Part shown: one piece after another, positions 1-9,503 of the stretch | Position numbering within the stretch: the stretch's first letter is position 1 | How the letters are laid out: every line of letters starts with the position of its first letter | Notes under the pieces: model-generated | What the model saw: the letters and a program-made list of their open reading frames with translations, nothing else | Told to the model about the DNA's origin: nothing | Databases searched by the model: none | Source of the DNA: RYN-230 sp963837335 | GTDB taxonomy: Bacteria; Actinomycetota; Actinomycetes; Streptosporangiales; Streptosporangiaceae | Length of the DNA stretch: 64,000 nt | Assembly (NCBI GenBank): GCA_963837335.1 | Contig: CAWINS010000013.1 | Coordinates: 1-64,000 of the forward strand | Direction of reading: 5' to 3' | Position numbers and translations under genes: made by a program

Positions 1-1
1 C

Positions 2-523
2 TCAGCGTCCGCGCACGTCCAGCGCGGTCAGCACGACGAACACGATCGTGACGATGGCGAAGATGCCGTGGGCGATCACGACCGGCAGCGGGAAATGCCG
101 TTCGGGCGGCCCGGGGGCTCCGGAGCGGATAGCCCGCCCGGCGCCAGGTGGTTCCGTTGCGGCGGGGTTAAAAAGGCTGGCCGAAGCGCTATGCGCGCCA
201 GTGGCCGCGACGGCCACCCGCGGGGTCCGGTGTGCGCGGTACACCACGATCCAGCGAGCCGCCATGATCAGCCCCAGGACCGCGACGATGGCCAGGATCG
301 CCACGGTGGCCCAGGCGAGCCGGGCCGCCCCGTTGAACAGGTAATAGCCCCACAGGCCCAGTCCGCCGATGGCGAGCAGCGCGTGCGCGCTGATCACCGG
401 CACCGGCAGCCGGGTCGCCGCTCCGGCCTGGAATTCGTGGTCGTACTCGATCAGCCAGATGGTCAGCAGATAGAGCCCGCCGCTGGCGGTGATCAGCCAG
501 GAAAACAGGGCAGCAAGCGACAT
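2..523 (-). CDS. Four-helix integral membrane protein of unknown function
   Basis: The 173-residue product has a hydrophobic segment at its N-terminus, two more around residues 43-62 and 70-95, then a Pro/Ala/Gly-rich loop of about 45 residues and a final hydrophobic helix near residues 146-168. That gives four likely membrane spans. I see no catalytic or cofactor motif and do not recognise the family. The gene is complete: its TGA lies at the very edge of the window. It is preceded by about 200 bases without a gene and then by a Dps gene on the same strand, so it may be co-transcribed with Dps, but no function follows from that. Confidence 0.65.
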   Translation of the reverse strand: MSLAALFSWLITASGGLYLLTIWLIEYDHEFQAGAATRLPVPVISAHALLAIGGLGLWGYYLFNGAARLAWATVAILAIVAVLGLIMAARWIVVYRAHRTPRVAVAATGAHSASASLFNPAATEPPGAGRAIRSGAPGPPERHFPLPVVIAHGIFAIVTIVFVVLTALDVRGR

Positions 524-732
524 CGGCAGCGTCCTATCATCCGCAGGTGGGGGCCGCCCGGTGGTGCTGCCGCGGCAGCCGCGGCGCCGGGTGGCGCGGC
601 CGGGTCCGAAAAGGGGGAAAGACCCGGGTTTACCCGTTATGACGGATTAGACCGCTGGCTAGTTCAGCCGGCCTCGCACACGGGCCGGCCCCGTTCAGCG
701 GCCCGCCCAGCTGCCGGGCCGCTGAACCGGTC

Positions 733-1302
733 CTACTTCTTGCGGGCGCGGGCGGCGGCCTGCCGCTCGGTCCTGGCCCCGGTGGTGACGAGAGACCCGC
801 TGGAGTCCTCGAGATGGGCCCGGACGAACCAGTGGAACTGCTCCAGCTGCCCGGCCTGCGCGATGAGCATGTCCTGGGTCACCGGATCGAGGTCCTCCAT
901 CGTCGCGATCGCCTTGCGGTGGGCTTCGATGATCCCCGCGTAGACGAGATCAAGCGCGCCCAGGTGGGCCAGCGCGCCATCGCGGCCGAGGGAGTAGTCA
1001 TCCCAGGACCGCGCGGCGACCAGGGCGCCCGGCGTGCCGGCCGGTGAGCCGCCGAGGGTGGCGATGCGCTCGGCGGTCTCGTCGGCCATCAGGCGGACGG
1101 CATCGACCTGCGGGTCGAGCATGGTGTGCACCGAGATGAACTGCGGTCCGACCACGTTCCAGTGGATGTGCTTGAGCGTCAGGCCGAGGTCGTTGAGGGC
1201 GTTGAGCCGGTCCTGCAAGATCTCGATGACCTCGCCCGCGTCCTTCTTCCCGAGGCCGGGAACCCCGAACTGGATGACCCTCGTGCGCTTGGCGGCTGCC
1301 AT
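733..1302 (-). CDS. dps: Dps-family ferritin-like DNA-protection protein
   Basis: This 189-residue protein matches the Dps family. It carries the intersubunit ferroxidase signature with H47, H59, D74 and E78 at the spacing of E. coli Dps (12, 15 and 4 residues), starting in the segment LKHIHWNVVGPQFISVH. Family members form dodecamers that oxidise and store iron using peroxide and compact DNA under stress. The C-terminus ends in a basic, disordered tail (ERQAAARARKK), of the kind some Dps proteins use to bind DNA. It stands alone on the minus strand next to stress-type partner-switching genes, consistent with stress or stationary-phase expression, although no promoter was identified. Confidence 0.93.
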   Translation of the reverse strand: MAAAKRTRVIQFGVPGLGKKDAGEVIEILQDRLNALNDLGLTLKHIHWNVVGPQFISVHTMLDPQVDAVRLMADETAERIATLGGSPAGTPGALVAARSWDDYSLGRDGALAHLGALDLVYAGIIEAHRKAIATMEDLDPVTQDMLIAQAGQLEQFHWFVRAHLEDSSGSLVTTGARTERQAAARARKK

Positions 1303-1501
1303 GATTTCTGCTCCTCAGATGGCCAGTACCGCCACGGCGGGTGCCGCGGCGAACCCACCGTCCTACCCGTCCGGGCCCAGGTCATGCGGGGTCGGGATGG
1401 CACCCATGATCGGGAGCCGGGCTCCTGGCCGTGATTCGGGACCCTGATTCGGGGTAGCCACCGGCCAGGAAGCTCGTGAGCGACGCTCGGGGAGCGCAGG
1501 C

Positions 1502-2011
1502 ATGCCAGAGGAGTCCGGCGGGAAACCGTTGCCGCCGGGCCAGGCTGCGTCCGGCTGGTCGATGAAATTGCCCGCCGAGCCACTGGCGCTGCGCCAGCTA
1601 CGGGTGCGGCTCCGCGACTGGCTGCAGGAACTCGGGGCGGCGGCGTCCGACCGTACCGACCTCGAGCTGGCCGTCTGGGAAGCCGCGGTCAACGCGATCG
1701 TGCATGGCCTGCCGCTGGCCGGGGACGCGACGGTCACGGTCTGCGCCTCACTCGACGAGGCAGGGCGGGCGGTGATCCAGGTGAGTGATCGCGGCCGGTG
1801 GCGGCAGCCGGGCTCGGCGGATCCTGGACGGGCGTGGCCCGGCGGGCAGGGACTGTTGGTCATCAGGCGGGCCACCGACGAGCTGGACATCGCCTCCGGG
1901 CCGGCCGGGACCACGGTGACGATGCGCCGCGCCCTCAGCCGCCCGGTTCAGGGTGAGGCTCAGCCCGGGGAGTATCCAGCGACTGCTGCACGTCACGGTA
2001 GACCGGCATGA
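1502..2011 (+). CDS. RsbW-like anti-sigma factor / serine kinase (HATPase_c_2)
   Basis: The 169-residue protein has the GHKL ATPase motifs of anti-sigma-factor kinases: an N-box (WEAAVNAIVHG, about residues 59-69), a G1-like box (VSDRGRW, about 94-100), a glycine-rich segment followed by LLVIRRATDELDI, and the closing strand GTTVTMRR. Such proteins bind a sigma factor and phosphorylate a STAS antagonist. A STAS gene lies immediately beyond it on the opposite strand, and the two 3' ends overlap by 77 bases. No sigma factor is encoded nearby, so the target is unknown. The last ~25 residues are low-complexity and lie in the overlap. Confidence 0.85.
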   Translation: MPEESGGKPLPPGQAASGWSMKLPAEPLALRQLRVRLRDWLQELGAAASDRTDLELAVWEAAVNAIVHGLPLAGDATVTVCASLDEAGRAVIQVSDRGRWRQPGSADPGRAWPGGQGLLVIRRATDELDIASGPAGTTVTMRRALSRPVQGEAQPGEYPATAARHGRPA

Positions 2012-2306
2012 TCTGATCCAGGCCGGTGAGCTCGAATATCCGGGCGACGGGGGAGTCGCCGATGGCCAGGCGGAGTTCCCCGCCTTGCGCGGCGACCAGT
2101 TCGCGGGTACGGGTGAGGACGTAGACCCCGGCGGAGTCACAGAAGACAGTGCCGGTCAGGTCGGCCGTGATGAGGTCCGGAGCCTGCCCGGCCACGGTTT
2201 TCAGCTGCTCATCCACGTCCCCGGAATTACCCAGGTCCATCTCGTCCGGCATGGTCACGATGGCATGCCGGCCCGACCAGCTGACCTGAAGTTCCTGCCC
2301 GGTCAT
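1935..2306 (-). CDS. STAS-domain anti-anti-sigma factor
   Basis: The 123-residue product is a single STAS domain. The segment VFCDSAGVYVL contains the Ser that RsbW-type kinases phosphorylate in SpoIIAA/RsbV proteins. It is the natural antagonist for the convergent ATPase gene at 1502, and could be dephosphorylated by the SpoIIE-type phosphatase domain of the 1399-residue protein that diverges from it. Together the three would make a complete partner switch without a local sigma factor. That assignment rests on neighbourhood and family, not on any specificity motif. The C-terminal ~12 residues are Pro/Glu-rich. Confidence 0.88.
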   Translation of the reverse strand: MTGQELQVSWSGRHAIVTMPDEMDLGNSGDVDEQLKTVAGQAPDLITADLTGTVFCDSAGVYVLTRTRELVAAQGGELRLAIGDSPVARIFELTGLDQIMPVYRDVQQSLDTPRAEPHPEPGG

Positions 2307-2493
2307 CGATTCTCCCCGCGTTCCCGGCTCCGGGCTACCGTTTGCCGCCCGATCGTACCCCGCGGCGCCGCCGCCGGCCCCCGGCCGAGGCGATCAGCCT
2401 GCCGCCGGGAGGGAACAAGTCTCCCCAAACCAGGACGGGCTGGAGGGTACGCTGCCGGAGGATCTGCGGTATTGGCCGCTTGGAGGGGCACCG

Positions 2494-5400
2494 GTGAGCA
2501 GCATGGAGCCCGCCGAACCCGCGGACGTGACCTTCCCCGGGGACGGCGAGATGGCGCGGCGGATGCGCGCGTACCCCTGGGCCGGATCGGCGCTGGGGGA
2601 CCCGCACGGCTGGTCCGCGAGCCTGCGCACCGCCGTCCGGATCTGCCTCACCTCCCGGTTCCCGATGATCGTGTGGTGGGGTCCGGACCTGCTGTTCCTG
2701 TACAACGACGCCTATCTCCCGCTCCTCGGCATCAAGCATCCGGCGCTGGCCAAGCCGGGCGAGATGGTCTGGACGGAGATCTGGGACGTCATCGGCCCGA
2801 TGCTGGGCTCGGTGATGAGCAGCGGGCAGGCGACCTGGTCGGAGGACCTGCTGCTGCCGATGAACCGGCACGGCTACTGGGAGGAGACCTACTGGACCTA
2901 CTCCTACAGCCCGCTGCACGACGACGACGGCGTGGTCCGCGGCGTGTTCACCGCGGTCAGCGACACCACCGAACGGCTCATCGGGGCCCGGCGGCTCGCG
3001 GCCCTGCAGGACCTGGGCGCCCAGGCGGGCAGCGCCCGCAGCGTGGCCGAGGCCTGCCATCTCGTGGTAGCGGCTCTGGAACGCGGCCGGGCGGATGTCC
3101 CGTTTGCCGCCATTTACCTGCGCAGGCCCGGCACCGACGACGCGGTCCTGGCCGCCAGCGGCCCGGAGCAGGGTGCGCCTGCTCCGCTGGCCGGCGGCCC
3201 GGGCGGCTGGCCGGTCGAGGAGGTGCTGCGCAGCGGGCGGCCGGTGACGGTGAACGACGTGGCCGCCCGGTTCGGCGACCTGCCGGCCGGCGGGTGGTCA
3301 ACCCCGCCGGCCCAGGCCATGGTGCTGCCGCTGATGGGTGAGACCGCCAGCCAGGTAACCGGCGTCATCGTCCTCGCCGCCAGCGCCGGGCGCCCGCTGG
3401 ATGAGGCCTACGAATCCTTCCTCGGCCTGGTCGCGCAGCAGACAGCGGCGCTGGTCAACGGCGCGGTGGCCTACCAGGTCCAGCAGCGGCGCGCCGAAGA
3501 GCTCGCCGAGCTGGACCGGGCCAAGACCACCTTCTTCTCCAACGTCAGCCACGAGTTCCGCACTCCGCTCACCCTGATCATGGGCCCGGTGGAGGAACTC
3601 CGGGCCAGGCTGGCCGCGCAGGACCCGGCCGCGCAGGACCCGCGCACCCGGGAAGAGCTCGAGGTCATCCAGCGCAACGGCCTGCGGCTGGGCAAACTCG
3701 TCAACACGCTGCTGGACTTCTCGCGGATCGAGGCCGGCCGCATGGAGGCCCGGTTCGAGCCGGTCAACCTGGCGGCCTTCACCGCCGACCTGGCCAGCGT
3801 CTTCCACTCGGCGATGGACCGGGCCGGCCTGGCCTTCGAGGTGGACTGCGGCGAGCTGCCCGCGGCGGTCTACATCGACCGGGAGATGTGGGAGAAGGTC
3901 GTCCTCAACCTGCTCAGCAACGCCCTGAAGTTCACCCTGGACGGCACCATCAGCGTGTCGCTGCGGGCCGAGGGTACCGACGCCGTGCTGCGGGTCCGAG
4001 ATACCGGCAGCGGTATCGCCGCGGCGGAAATGCCGCAGCTATTCGAGCGCTTTCACCGCATCCCCACCGTGCGTTCCCGGTCCAATGAGGGCAGCGGCAT
4101 CGGGCTCGCGCTGGTGCGCGAGCTCGTCGGGCTGCACGGCGGCACCATCACCGCGCAGAGCACCGAGGGGGCGGGCACCACCTTCACCGTCCGGCTCCGG
4201 TTCGGTCATGAGCACCTGCCGGAGGAGAACCTGGCCGCGGCCGGCCCGGAACTGATCTCGGCGGTGGCCGATCCCTTCCTGGCCGAGGCCCTGCGCTGGC
4301 TACCTGGCGATCAGCCGGATGAGCCCACCCTGGCCGCGGACGAGGTGGGCGGCCCGCCGCGCCGCGACCTGGCCGGGCGGGATCTGGCCGGGCGGGGCGC
4401 CCGGGCCCGGGTCCTGCTCGCCGACGACAACGCGGACATGCGCGGGTACCTGCAACGGCTGCTGCAGCCCGGCTACCAGGTGACCGCGGTGGCAGACGGG
4501 CAGGAAGCGCTGGACGCGATCCGGGCGCAGCCCTTCGACCTGGTGATCAGCGATGTGATGATGCCGGGCCTGGACGGGCTGCAGCTGGTGGGGGAGCTAC
4601 GGGCCAATTCGCGCACCCCCGACCTGCCGGTGCTGCTGCTGTCGGCCCGGGCCGGGCAGGAGGCGGCCATCGAGGGCCTGGAAGCTGGCGCGGACGACTA
4701 CCTGGTCAAGCCGTTCTCCTCCGCCGAGCTCCTGGCGCGGGTCCGGGCGACCGTGGAACTGGCCCGGCTGCGCAGCCACCACGCCCGGTGGCGCGCCGCG
4801 CTGATCGATTCGCTGCACGAGGCGTTCTTCCTGTGCGACGAGGCCGGCCGCGTGATCGAGATCAACGCCGCCTTCACCGCCATCCTGGGGTACGGCCCGG
4901 ATGGCCTGCCGTACGCCTCCCCGTACCCGTGGTGGCCGGACCAGAACGCGGATCCGGAAGCCCGGCGCCAGAGCAGCGAGGCATTTGCCCAGCTCATGGA
5001 GCAGGGCAAGGGCGGTTTTGTGGCACCCGTCACGCACCGCGATGGGCGCCGCCGCTGGATCGCAGCCAGCTTCAACGAGGTGCAGGACCCCGATTCCGGT
5101 CGGCGCATGGTGGTCGGCAGCCTGCGTGATATCACCGCCGAGCACTACGCCGGGCAGCGCGAGGCGGCCCTGGCGGCAATGGGCCTGCTGCTGTCCCAGG
5201 CGAACAGCCTGCCCGAGGCTCTTCAGGGTGCCCTCAACGAGCTGCGGCGACTCTGGCACGCCCGGCGGGTGATCGCCGCCACCTGGACCGGCACCGGGGC
5301 GCCGTCACTCACGTTCGCCAGCCGCCGCCCGCCAGCCCCGGCCGGCCTCACGGGCCACACCGTCTGCTGGACGGAGCTGCCTGGCGAGCTCCGCGAGACG

Positions 5401-6693
5401 ATCGGAAACCTGCGCCAGCGGCCCCTGCTCACCCCGACCGACGGAACGTCACCGGACGTGGGCATCAGCATCGAGCACCCGGAGGGGCAGCTGGCCGTCT
5501 GGATCGACGTGGATCCCGCCCGGCCGTTCACGGCCGAGGACCGGACGCTGTTCGCGTTGCTGTGCGGGTATCTCGGCCAGGCGCTGCACCGGGCCCACCA
5601 GTCGGATCAGCAGCGGGAAACCGCCCTCGCCCTGCAGCGCGCCATCCTCGGCCCGGCCCGGCTGCCCTCGGGCTTCGCCGCCCGCTACGAGCCGGCCTGG
5701 CCGCTCGAGGTGGGGGGTGACTGGTACGACCTGGTCGAACTGCCTGACGGGCGGATCGGCATCGTGGTCGGCGACTGTGTCGGGCATGGCCTGGCGGCCG
5801 CGGCCGTCATGGGCCAGCTGCGCAGTGCCTGCCGGGCCCTGCTGCTGCAGGACGCCAGCCCCGCGCAGACCCTGTCGGCCATGGACCGCTTCTCCGCCCT
5901 CGTCCCGGGCGCCTACTGCAGCACCGTCTTCTGCGGCATCCTCGACCAGGACTCAGGCCAGCTGACCTACAGCAGCGCCGGCCACCCCCCGGGCATCCTG
6001 GCCCATCCGGACGGCCGGGTCGAGTTGCTGCGCGAGGGCCGCTCGTTCCCGCTGGCGGTGCAGCCCGAGGCCCGGCGGACCGACGCGGCCTGCGTCCTGC
6101 CCGGCCGTTCGGCGCTGCTGCTCTACACCGATGGCCTGGTGGAGCGCCGCCGCGTCTCGATCGACGAGGGGATGGCCCGGGCCGGGATCGCCCTGCAGCA
6201 GGGCCAGGATGCCGGCGTGGAAGACCTGGCCAGCCGGGTGATGGGCGATATGGCCCCGCCGGACGGGTACGAGGACGATGTGGCCCTCGTCCTGTTCCGC
6301 CATCCGGAGCCCCTCGACCTGACCTTCCCGGCGGACCGGGGACAGCTCAAGCCGGTCCGCGCGGCGCTGCGGATCTGGCTGGACCGCGCTGGCGTGAGCC
6401 GCGGGACAATCCAGGATGTCCTGGTCGCCGCCGGGGAGGCCTGCGCCAACGCCATCGAGCACGGCCACCGCGACGCCCCGGGCCAGCCCATCCGGCTGCG
6501 GGCCGAGGCCACGGTCAGCCGGCTCCGGCTGACGGTCACGGACACCGGGCGCTGGCGGGCCACCCCACCCGTGGCTGACCCGCTCCGCGGGCACGGCATC
6601 GCCCTGATGCGCGCCCTCATGGAGCAGGTCACCATCGAGCCAGGCGCCGCCGGCACGACCGTAGGCCTGGAGACCGCGATCACCACCGTGTGA
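2494..6693 (+). CDS. Giant PAS-GAF-histidine kinase-REC-PAS-GAF-SpoIIE phosphatase-HATPase hybrid
   Basis: The 1399-residue, apparently soluble protein contains, in order, a PAS domain (about 40-160), a GAF domain (165-335), a HisKA domain with phospho-acceptor H353 in NVSHEFRTP, an HATPase_c domain (N-box NLLSNALKF at 472), a receiver domain with D687 in VISDVMMPG, a second PAS (765-880), a GAF-like region (890-1040), a PP2C/SpoIIE phosphatase (GGDWYD at 1074-1079, GDCVGHG at 1093-1099) and a terminal RsbW-like ATPase (GEACANAIEHGH around 1314). One chain therefore joins two-component phosphorelay to partner switching. The GTG start is supported by GGAGGGG five bases upstream. The adjacent divergent STAS protein is the obvious candidate substrate. 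Confidence 0.93.
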   Translation: MSSMEPAEPADVTFPGDGEMARRMRAYPWAGSALGDPHGWSASLRTAVRICLTSRFPMIVWWGPDLLFLYNDAYLPLLGIKHPALAKPGEMVWTEIWDVIGPMLGSVMSSGQATWSEDLLLPMNRHGYWEETYWTYSYSPLHDDDGVVRGVFTAVSDTTERLIGARRLAALQDLGAQAGSARSVAEACHLVVAALERGRADVPFAAIYLRRPGTDDAVLAASGPEQGAPAPLAGGPGGWPVEEVLRSGRPVTVNDVAARFGDLPAGGWSTPPAQAMVLPLMGETASQVTGVIVLAASAGRPLDEAYESFLGLVAQQTAALVNGAVAYQVQQRRAEELAELDRAKTTFFSNVSHEFRTPLTLIMGPVEELRARLAAQDPAAQDPRTREELEVIQRNGLRLGKLVNTLLDFSRIEAGRMEARFEPVNLAAFTADLASVFHSAMDRAGLAFEVDCGELPAAVYIDREMWEKVVLNLLSNALKFTLDGTISVSLRAEGTDAVLRVRDTGSGIAAAEMPQLFERFHRIPTVRSRSNEGSGIGLALVRELVGLHGGTITAQSTEGAGTTFTVRLRFGHEHLPEENLAAAGPELISAVADPFLAEALRWLPGDQPDEPTLAADEVGGPPRRDLAGRDLAGRGARARVLLADDNADMRGYLQRLLQPGYQVTAVADGQEALDAIRAQPFDLVISDVMMPGLDGLQLVGELRANSRTPDLPVLLLSARAGQEAAIEGLEAGADDYLVKPFSSAELLARVRATVELARLRSHHARWRAALIDSLHEAFFLCDEAGRVIEINAAFTAILGYGPDGLPYASPYPWWPDQNADPEARRQSSEAFAQLMEQGKGGFVAPVTHRDGRRRWIAASFNEVQDPDSGRRMVVGSLRDITAEHYAGQREAALAAMGLLLSQANSLPEALQGALNELRRLWHARRVIAATWTGTGAPSLTFASRRPPAPAGLTGHTVCWTELPGELRETIGNLRQRPLLTPTDGTSPDVGISIEHPEGQLAVWIDVDPARPFTAEDRTLFALLCGYLGQALHRAHQSDQQRETALALQRAILGPARLPSGFAARYEPAWPLEVGGDWYDLVELPDGRIGIVVGDCVGHGLAAAAVMGQLRSACRALLLQDASPAQTLSAMDRFSALVPGAYCSTVFCGILDQDSGQLTYSSAGHPPGILAHPDGRVELLREGRSFPLAVQPEARRTDAACVLPGRSALLLYTDGLVERRRVSIDEGMARAGIALQQGQDAGVEDLASRVMGDMAPPDGYEDDVALVLFRHPEPLDLTFPADRGQLKPVRAALRIWLDRAGVSRGTIQDVLVAAGEACANAIEHGHRDAPGQPIRLRAEATVSRLRLTVTDTGRWRATPPVADPLRGHGIALMRALMEQVTIEPGAAGTTVGLETAITTV

Positions 6694-6774
6694 GCCTGGC
6701 GGCCGGTGTCCGCCCGGGGTGGCAGGCGGAGTCCGGGCCGCTGTGGGCTGGCGCCGGGTACTAAGGTGCGGAAG

Positions 6775-7698
6775 ATGACCAGTAACTGGCCGGCCTGCTC
6801 ATACGAGGATTGGCGCGCGACCTGCGACACGCTGCACGCGCACACCCAGGTGCTGGGCAAGCTGGCGGTCCGGCTCGCCCCGCCGGAACCCCAGCTCCAG
6901 CACGCGGCGCTGCGGCTGACCGCCCGGGGATGGGAGACCGCGCCGCTGCCCGCACCGGACGGCTCCGGCGCGCTGGTCGCCGCGCTGGACCTGCGGACGC
7001 ACGAGGCCGTGGTCGAGCACAGCGGGGGACCGGCGGAACGGGTCGCGCTGACCCCGGACCGTCCCGTCGCCGACGTGACCCGCGAGGTGCTGGCCGCGGT
7101 GCGCCGGCTCGGCGGGCCGGTCGAGATCGACCCGGCACCGCAGGAGGTCCCGTGGAGCGTGCCGCTCGACCAGGACCACGAGCACGCCACCTACGACCCG
7201 GGCCAGGTCCGTGACTACTTCGCCGCAGCCACCCAGGCGGCACTGGTCCTGGCCGAGTATCGCGCCCCGTACCGGGGCCGGTCCAGCCCGGTCAACGCCT
7301 GGTGGGGCTCATTCGACCTCGCGGTCAGCCTGTTCTCCGGACGGACCGTCGAACCGCCGTCCTCCGCCGGCTTCATCATGCGCAACGCGGGGGACGCGCA
7401 GCAGGTCGAGATCGGCTGGTGGCCCGGGGACGGCCGCTACGGGAAGGCCGCGTTCTACGGCTACGCGCACCCGGCGCCGGAGGGTTTCGACCGCCTGTCG
7501 CTGTCCCCGGCGGCCGCCCGCTGGGACGGCGCGCTGGGTGAGTACGTGCTGGACTGGGACGACGTCCGGGCCGCCGAGGACCCGCACGCGACGGCCGTCG
7601 AGTTCGCCCGCTCCGCGTTCCAGCACGCCTGCGAGGCCTGCTCCTGGGACCCGGCCCTGGCCGCCACCGCCGCCGGAACCCCGCCCCCCGTCCACTGA
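6775..7698 (+). CDS. DUF5996-family protein
   Basis: The 307-residue product looks like the DUF5996 family: it starts WPACSYEDWRATCDTLH, has VNAWWGSFDLAVSLFSGR in the middle, then GFIMRNAGDAQQVEIGWWPG and a C-terminal FYGYAHPAPEGF segment. No biochemical role is known to me for this family. I see no membrane span or signal peptide, so it is probably cytosolic. I chose the ATG at 6775 because the family conservation begins there; an in-frame start 69 bases upstream would add unconserved sequence. It is separated by 18 bases from the convergent response-regulator gene. Confidence 0.75.
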   Translation: MTSNWPACSYEDWRATCDTLHAHTQVLGKLAVRLAPPEPQLQHAALRLTARGWETAPLPAPDGSGALVAALDLRTHEAVVEHSGGPAERVALTPDRPVADVTREVLAAVRRLGGPVEIDPAPQEVPWSVPLDQDHEHATYDPGQVRDYFAAATQAALVLAEYRAPYRGRSSPVNAWWGSFDLAVSLFSGRTVEPPSSAGFIMRNAGDAQQVEIGWWPGDGRYGKAAFYGYAHPAPEGFDRLSLSPAAARWDGALGEYVLDWDDVRAAEDPHATAVEFARSAFQHACEACSWDPALAATAAGTPPPVH

Positions 7699-7716
7699 GC
7701 GAGGCTTTCCAGAGGG

Positions 7717-8568
7717 TTACTCGCCGCGGCGGCGTTCGTAGGCCTGCACCACGGCGGTGACGTCGTCGATCATGGCGGCAAACCCGGTGGCGGCGTGCTC
7801 GCCGTCGCGGACGGGCCGGATTTGCGCGCTCAGCCATCGCTGCTGGCCGCCGGACAGGGTGAGACGCTCAAGGTGATGCTGCCCGTCCAGGCTGGGGGGC
7901 AGCTGGCTGGTCACGGCGACGCAGAGAGCCTGGCGCTGGGTGCGGTCGAGGCAGCGCAGCCAGCCCTGGCCGAGCAGTCCCCCGGCTGATGTCTGGGTGA
8001 TTTCGCTCAGCCGGGGGTTGACGTAGCTGGCGAGTCCGTGCAGGTCGGCGAGAGCGATGCCGATCGGTGATGCCTCGGCCATGGCCGCGAGGCGGGCCTG
8101 GCTCTCGCCGAGTGCCTGGGTCGTCTCCATCAGTTTGGCGTTGATGGTGTGGTCGTGCAGGGCGCCGAGATCATTTCCGGTGATGGCGCTGCGCGGGACC
8201 CGGCCGCCGAGAGCCTCGGTGACGGCGTCGAGCAGTTCCGGAGGGCTCGCGTCCTTGGAGAGGATCTTGCTGACCCCGAACGCCGTCGCCAGCGGGTGTG
8301 CCTCATCTTCGCGATAGTTGCCGGTATAGAAGAGCACCGGTATGCGGGCCGTGCCCGGGCGGCTGCGCAGTTCGCGGACGAACTGATACCTATCCATGCC
8401 GGGCATCAGCAGGTCGGTGAGCACCAGGTCGGGAAGGTTGCTCGTCGCCAGTTGGAGCGCGTGGTGGCCGTCGGAGGCTTCGATCACCTGGTAGCCGCCG
8501 TGGTCGAGCGTCGCGCGGGCGATCTCGCGGCTGGCTTTCCGGTCGTTGACGACCAGGACTGTGGCCAC
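7717..8568 (-). CDS. Response regulator with PAS output domain
   Basis: Residues 1-120 form a receiver domain, with the phospho-acceptor D52 in LVLTDLLMPG, acidic residue D9 and the conserved lysine in ILSKDASP. A PAS domain follows after a short helix (about residues 150-275). There is no DNA-binding domain, so it probably acts by protein contacts. The start lies 2 bases after the stop of the upstream histidine kinase gene, so the two are almost certainly co-translated partners. The acidic pocket has N8-D9 rather than the usual D-D pair, a conservative variation. Confidence 0.88.
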   Translation of the reverse strand: MATVLVVNDRKASREIARATLDHGGYQVIEASDGHHALQLATSNLPDLVLTDLLMPGMDRYQFVRELRSRPGTARIPVLFYTGNYREDEAHPLATAFGVSKILSKDASPPELLDAVTEALGGRVPRSAITGNDLGALHDHTINAKLMETTQALGESQARLAAMAEASPIGIALADLHGLASYVNPRLSEITQTSAGGLLGQGWLRCLDRTQRQALCVAVTSQLPPSLDGQHHLERLTLSGGQQRWLSAQIRPVRDGEHAATGFAAMIDDVTAVVQAYERRRGE

Positions 8569-8570
8569 GG

Positions 8571-9482
8571 TCAGCTCCCGGGATCCTGGCCGGTCCCGGG
8601 AGCGGGCCGGGCCTGCGAGCCAGTGAAGGCGATGCTGAATGTGCTGCCCGAGCCGGGCTGGCTGGCCAGGGTCAGCTGTGCGCCGAGCAGGTCGGCCTGC
8701 TTGCGGGTCAGGTGCAGGCCCAGTCCCGGAGCGCCGTCGTCACTCGCGAGCTGGCCCCGTTCGAATGGCTCGAATATGCGGGCCTGCTCGCGCGCCGGAA
8801 CGCCCGGGCCGTCATCGCAGACGTCGATGATGACCGGCTCCTCGCCCGGGTGCAGCCGGATACGCACCTCGCGCCCATCGGTGTAGCACAGCCCGTTGCT
8901 GGCCAGCTCACTCAGCAGCTGGCCGAGGATGTCCGGGTCGCTGCAGATCATCATCGGGTGTCCGGGGACATCGGCAGACAGGTGCAGCCTGCGGTCTGCG
9001 GCGGCGGTCTGCAGCGTCGCGGCGACGCCGATGACGACGTCCCGGCAGTCGATGACCTGGAGCGCGGGGCGGACCCGGCCGGACTCCATCCTGGCCAGGT
9101 TGACCACCCGCTCGATGGTTGACAGTGACCTGGCCGCGCTGGCCTGGATCATGCTGAGCTGCCGGACCTGAGTCGAGATGTCAGCCTGGCCGGCGTTGAT
9201 CTTCATCAGCAAGACCCTGGTCAGGCCGATGATGGAAGCCAGCGGGCTGCGCAGCTCGTGGCCGAGGTTCGATAGCGCATCCGCACCGAACCCGGTGTCC
9301 GGGGCCGACGGGTTCAGTGCGGCCGGCCCCGGCCTGGGCTCCGGGTGCACTGCCCGCGGGGGCGCTCCCCGCGCGGGCAGTGCCCCCGGAGGCTGAGTAC
9401 TCGCCGTCGGGCGAATCAGCACAACGCTCGCCAGCGCGCCAATATCCTGATCGTTCCTCGCACCGCTTGACCTGCCTCTCAT
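8571..9482 (-). CDS. Soluble sensor histidine kinase
   Basis: The 303-residue protein has a Pro/Ala-rich N-terminus of about 65 residues without a membrane span, then a HisKA domain with the phospho-acceptor in SNLGHELRSP, and an HATPase_c domain with a G1 box (VCDDGPGVP) and G2 (GLGLHLTRK). The N-box SELASNGLCY is a little degenerate but keeps the Asn. No sensory domain is visible, so it may receive its signal through partners such as the PAS domain of the response regulator encoded 2 bases downstream. The ATG start is preceded by an AT-richer segment that could hold its promoter. Confidence 0.87.
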   Translation of the reverse strand: MRGRSSGARNDQDIGALASVVLIRPTASTQPPGALPARGAPPRAVHPEPRPGPAALNPSAPDTGFGADALSNLGHELRSPLASIIGLTRVLLMKINAGQADISTQVRQLSMIQASAARSLSTIERVVNLARMESGRVRPALQVIDCRDVVIGVAATLQTAAADRRLHLSADVPGHPMMICSDPDILGQLLSELASNGLCYTDGREVRIRLHPGEEPVIIDVCDDGPGVPAREQARIFEPFERGQLASDDGAPGLGLHLTRKQADLLGAQLTLASQPGSGSTFSIAFTGSQARPAPGTGQDPGS

Positions 9483-9489
9483 TACTTTC

Positions 9490-9503
9490 AGTAGTGACTA
9501 CAC
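9490..9503. promoter_or_regulatory. Small palindrome just upstream of the histidine kinase start
   Basis: A GTAGT-G-ACTAC inverted repeat lies 9 to 20 bases before the ATG of the histidine kinase, inside an AT-rich patch that contrasts with its surroundings. It could be an operator overlapping the transcription start. It also contains the stop codon of the upstream gene, so co-transcription from further upstream is the alternative. Confidence 0.3.

Noticed and set aside
600..632. Possible second DosR-like site (GGGGGAAAGACCC) near the first gene
   Set aside because: Too poor a match to the palindrome and the surrounding bases are simply G- and C-rich.
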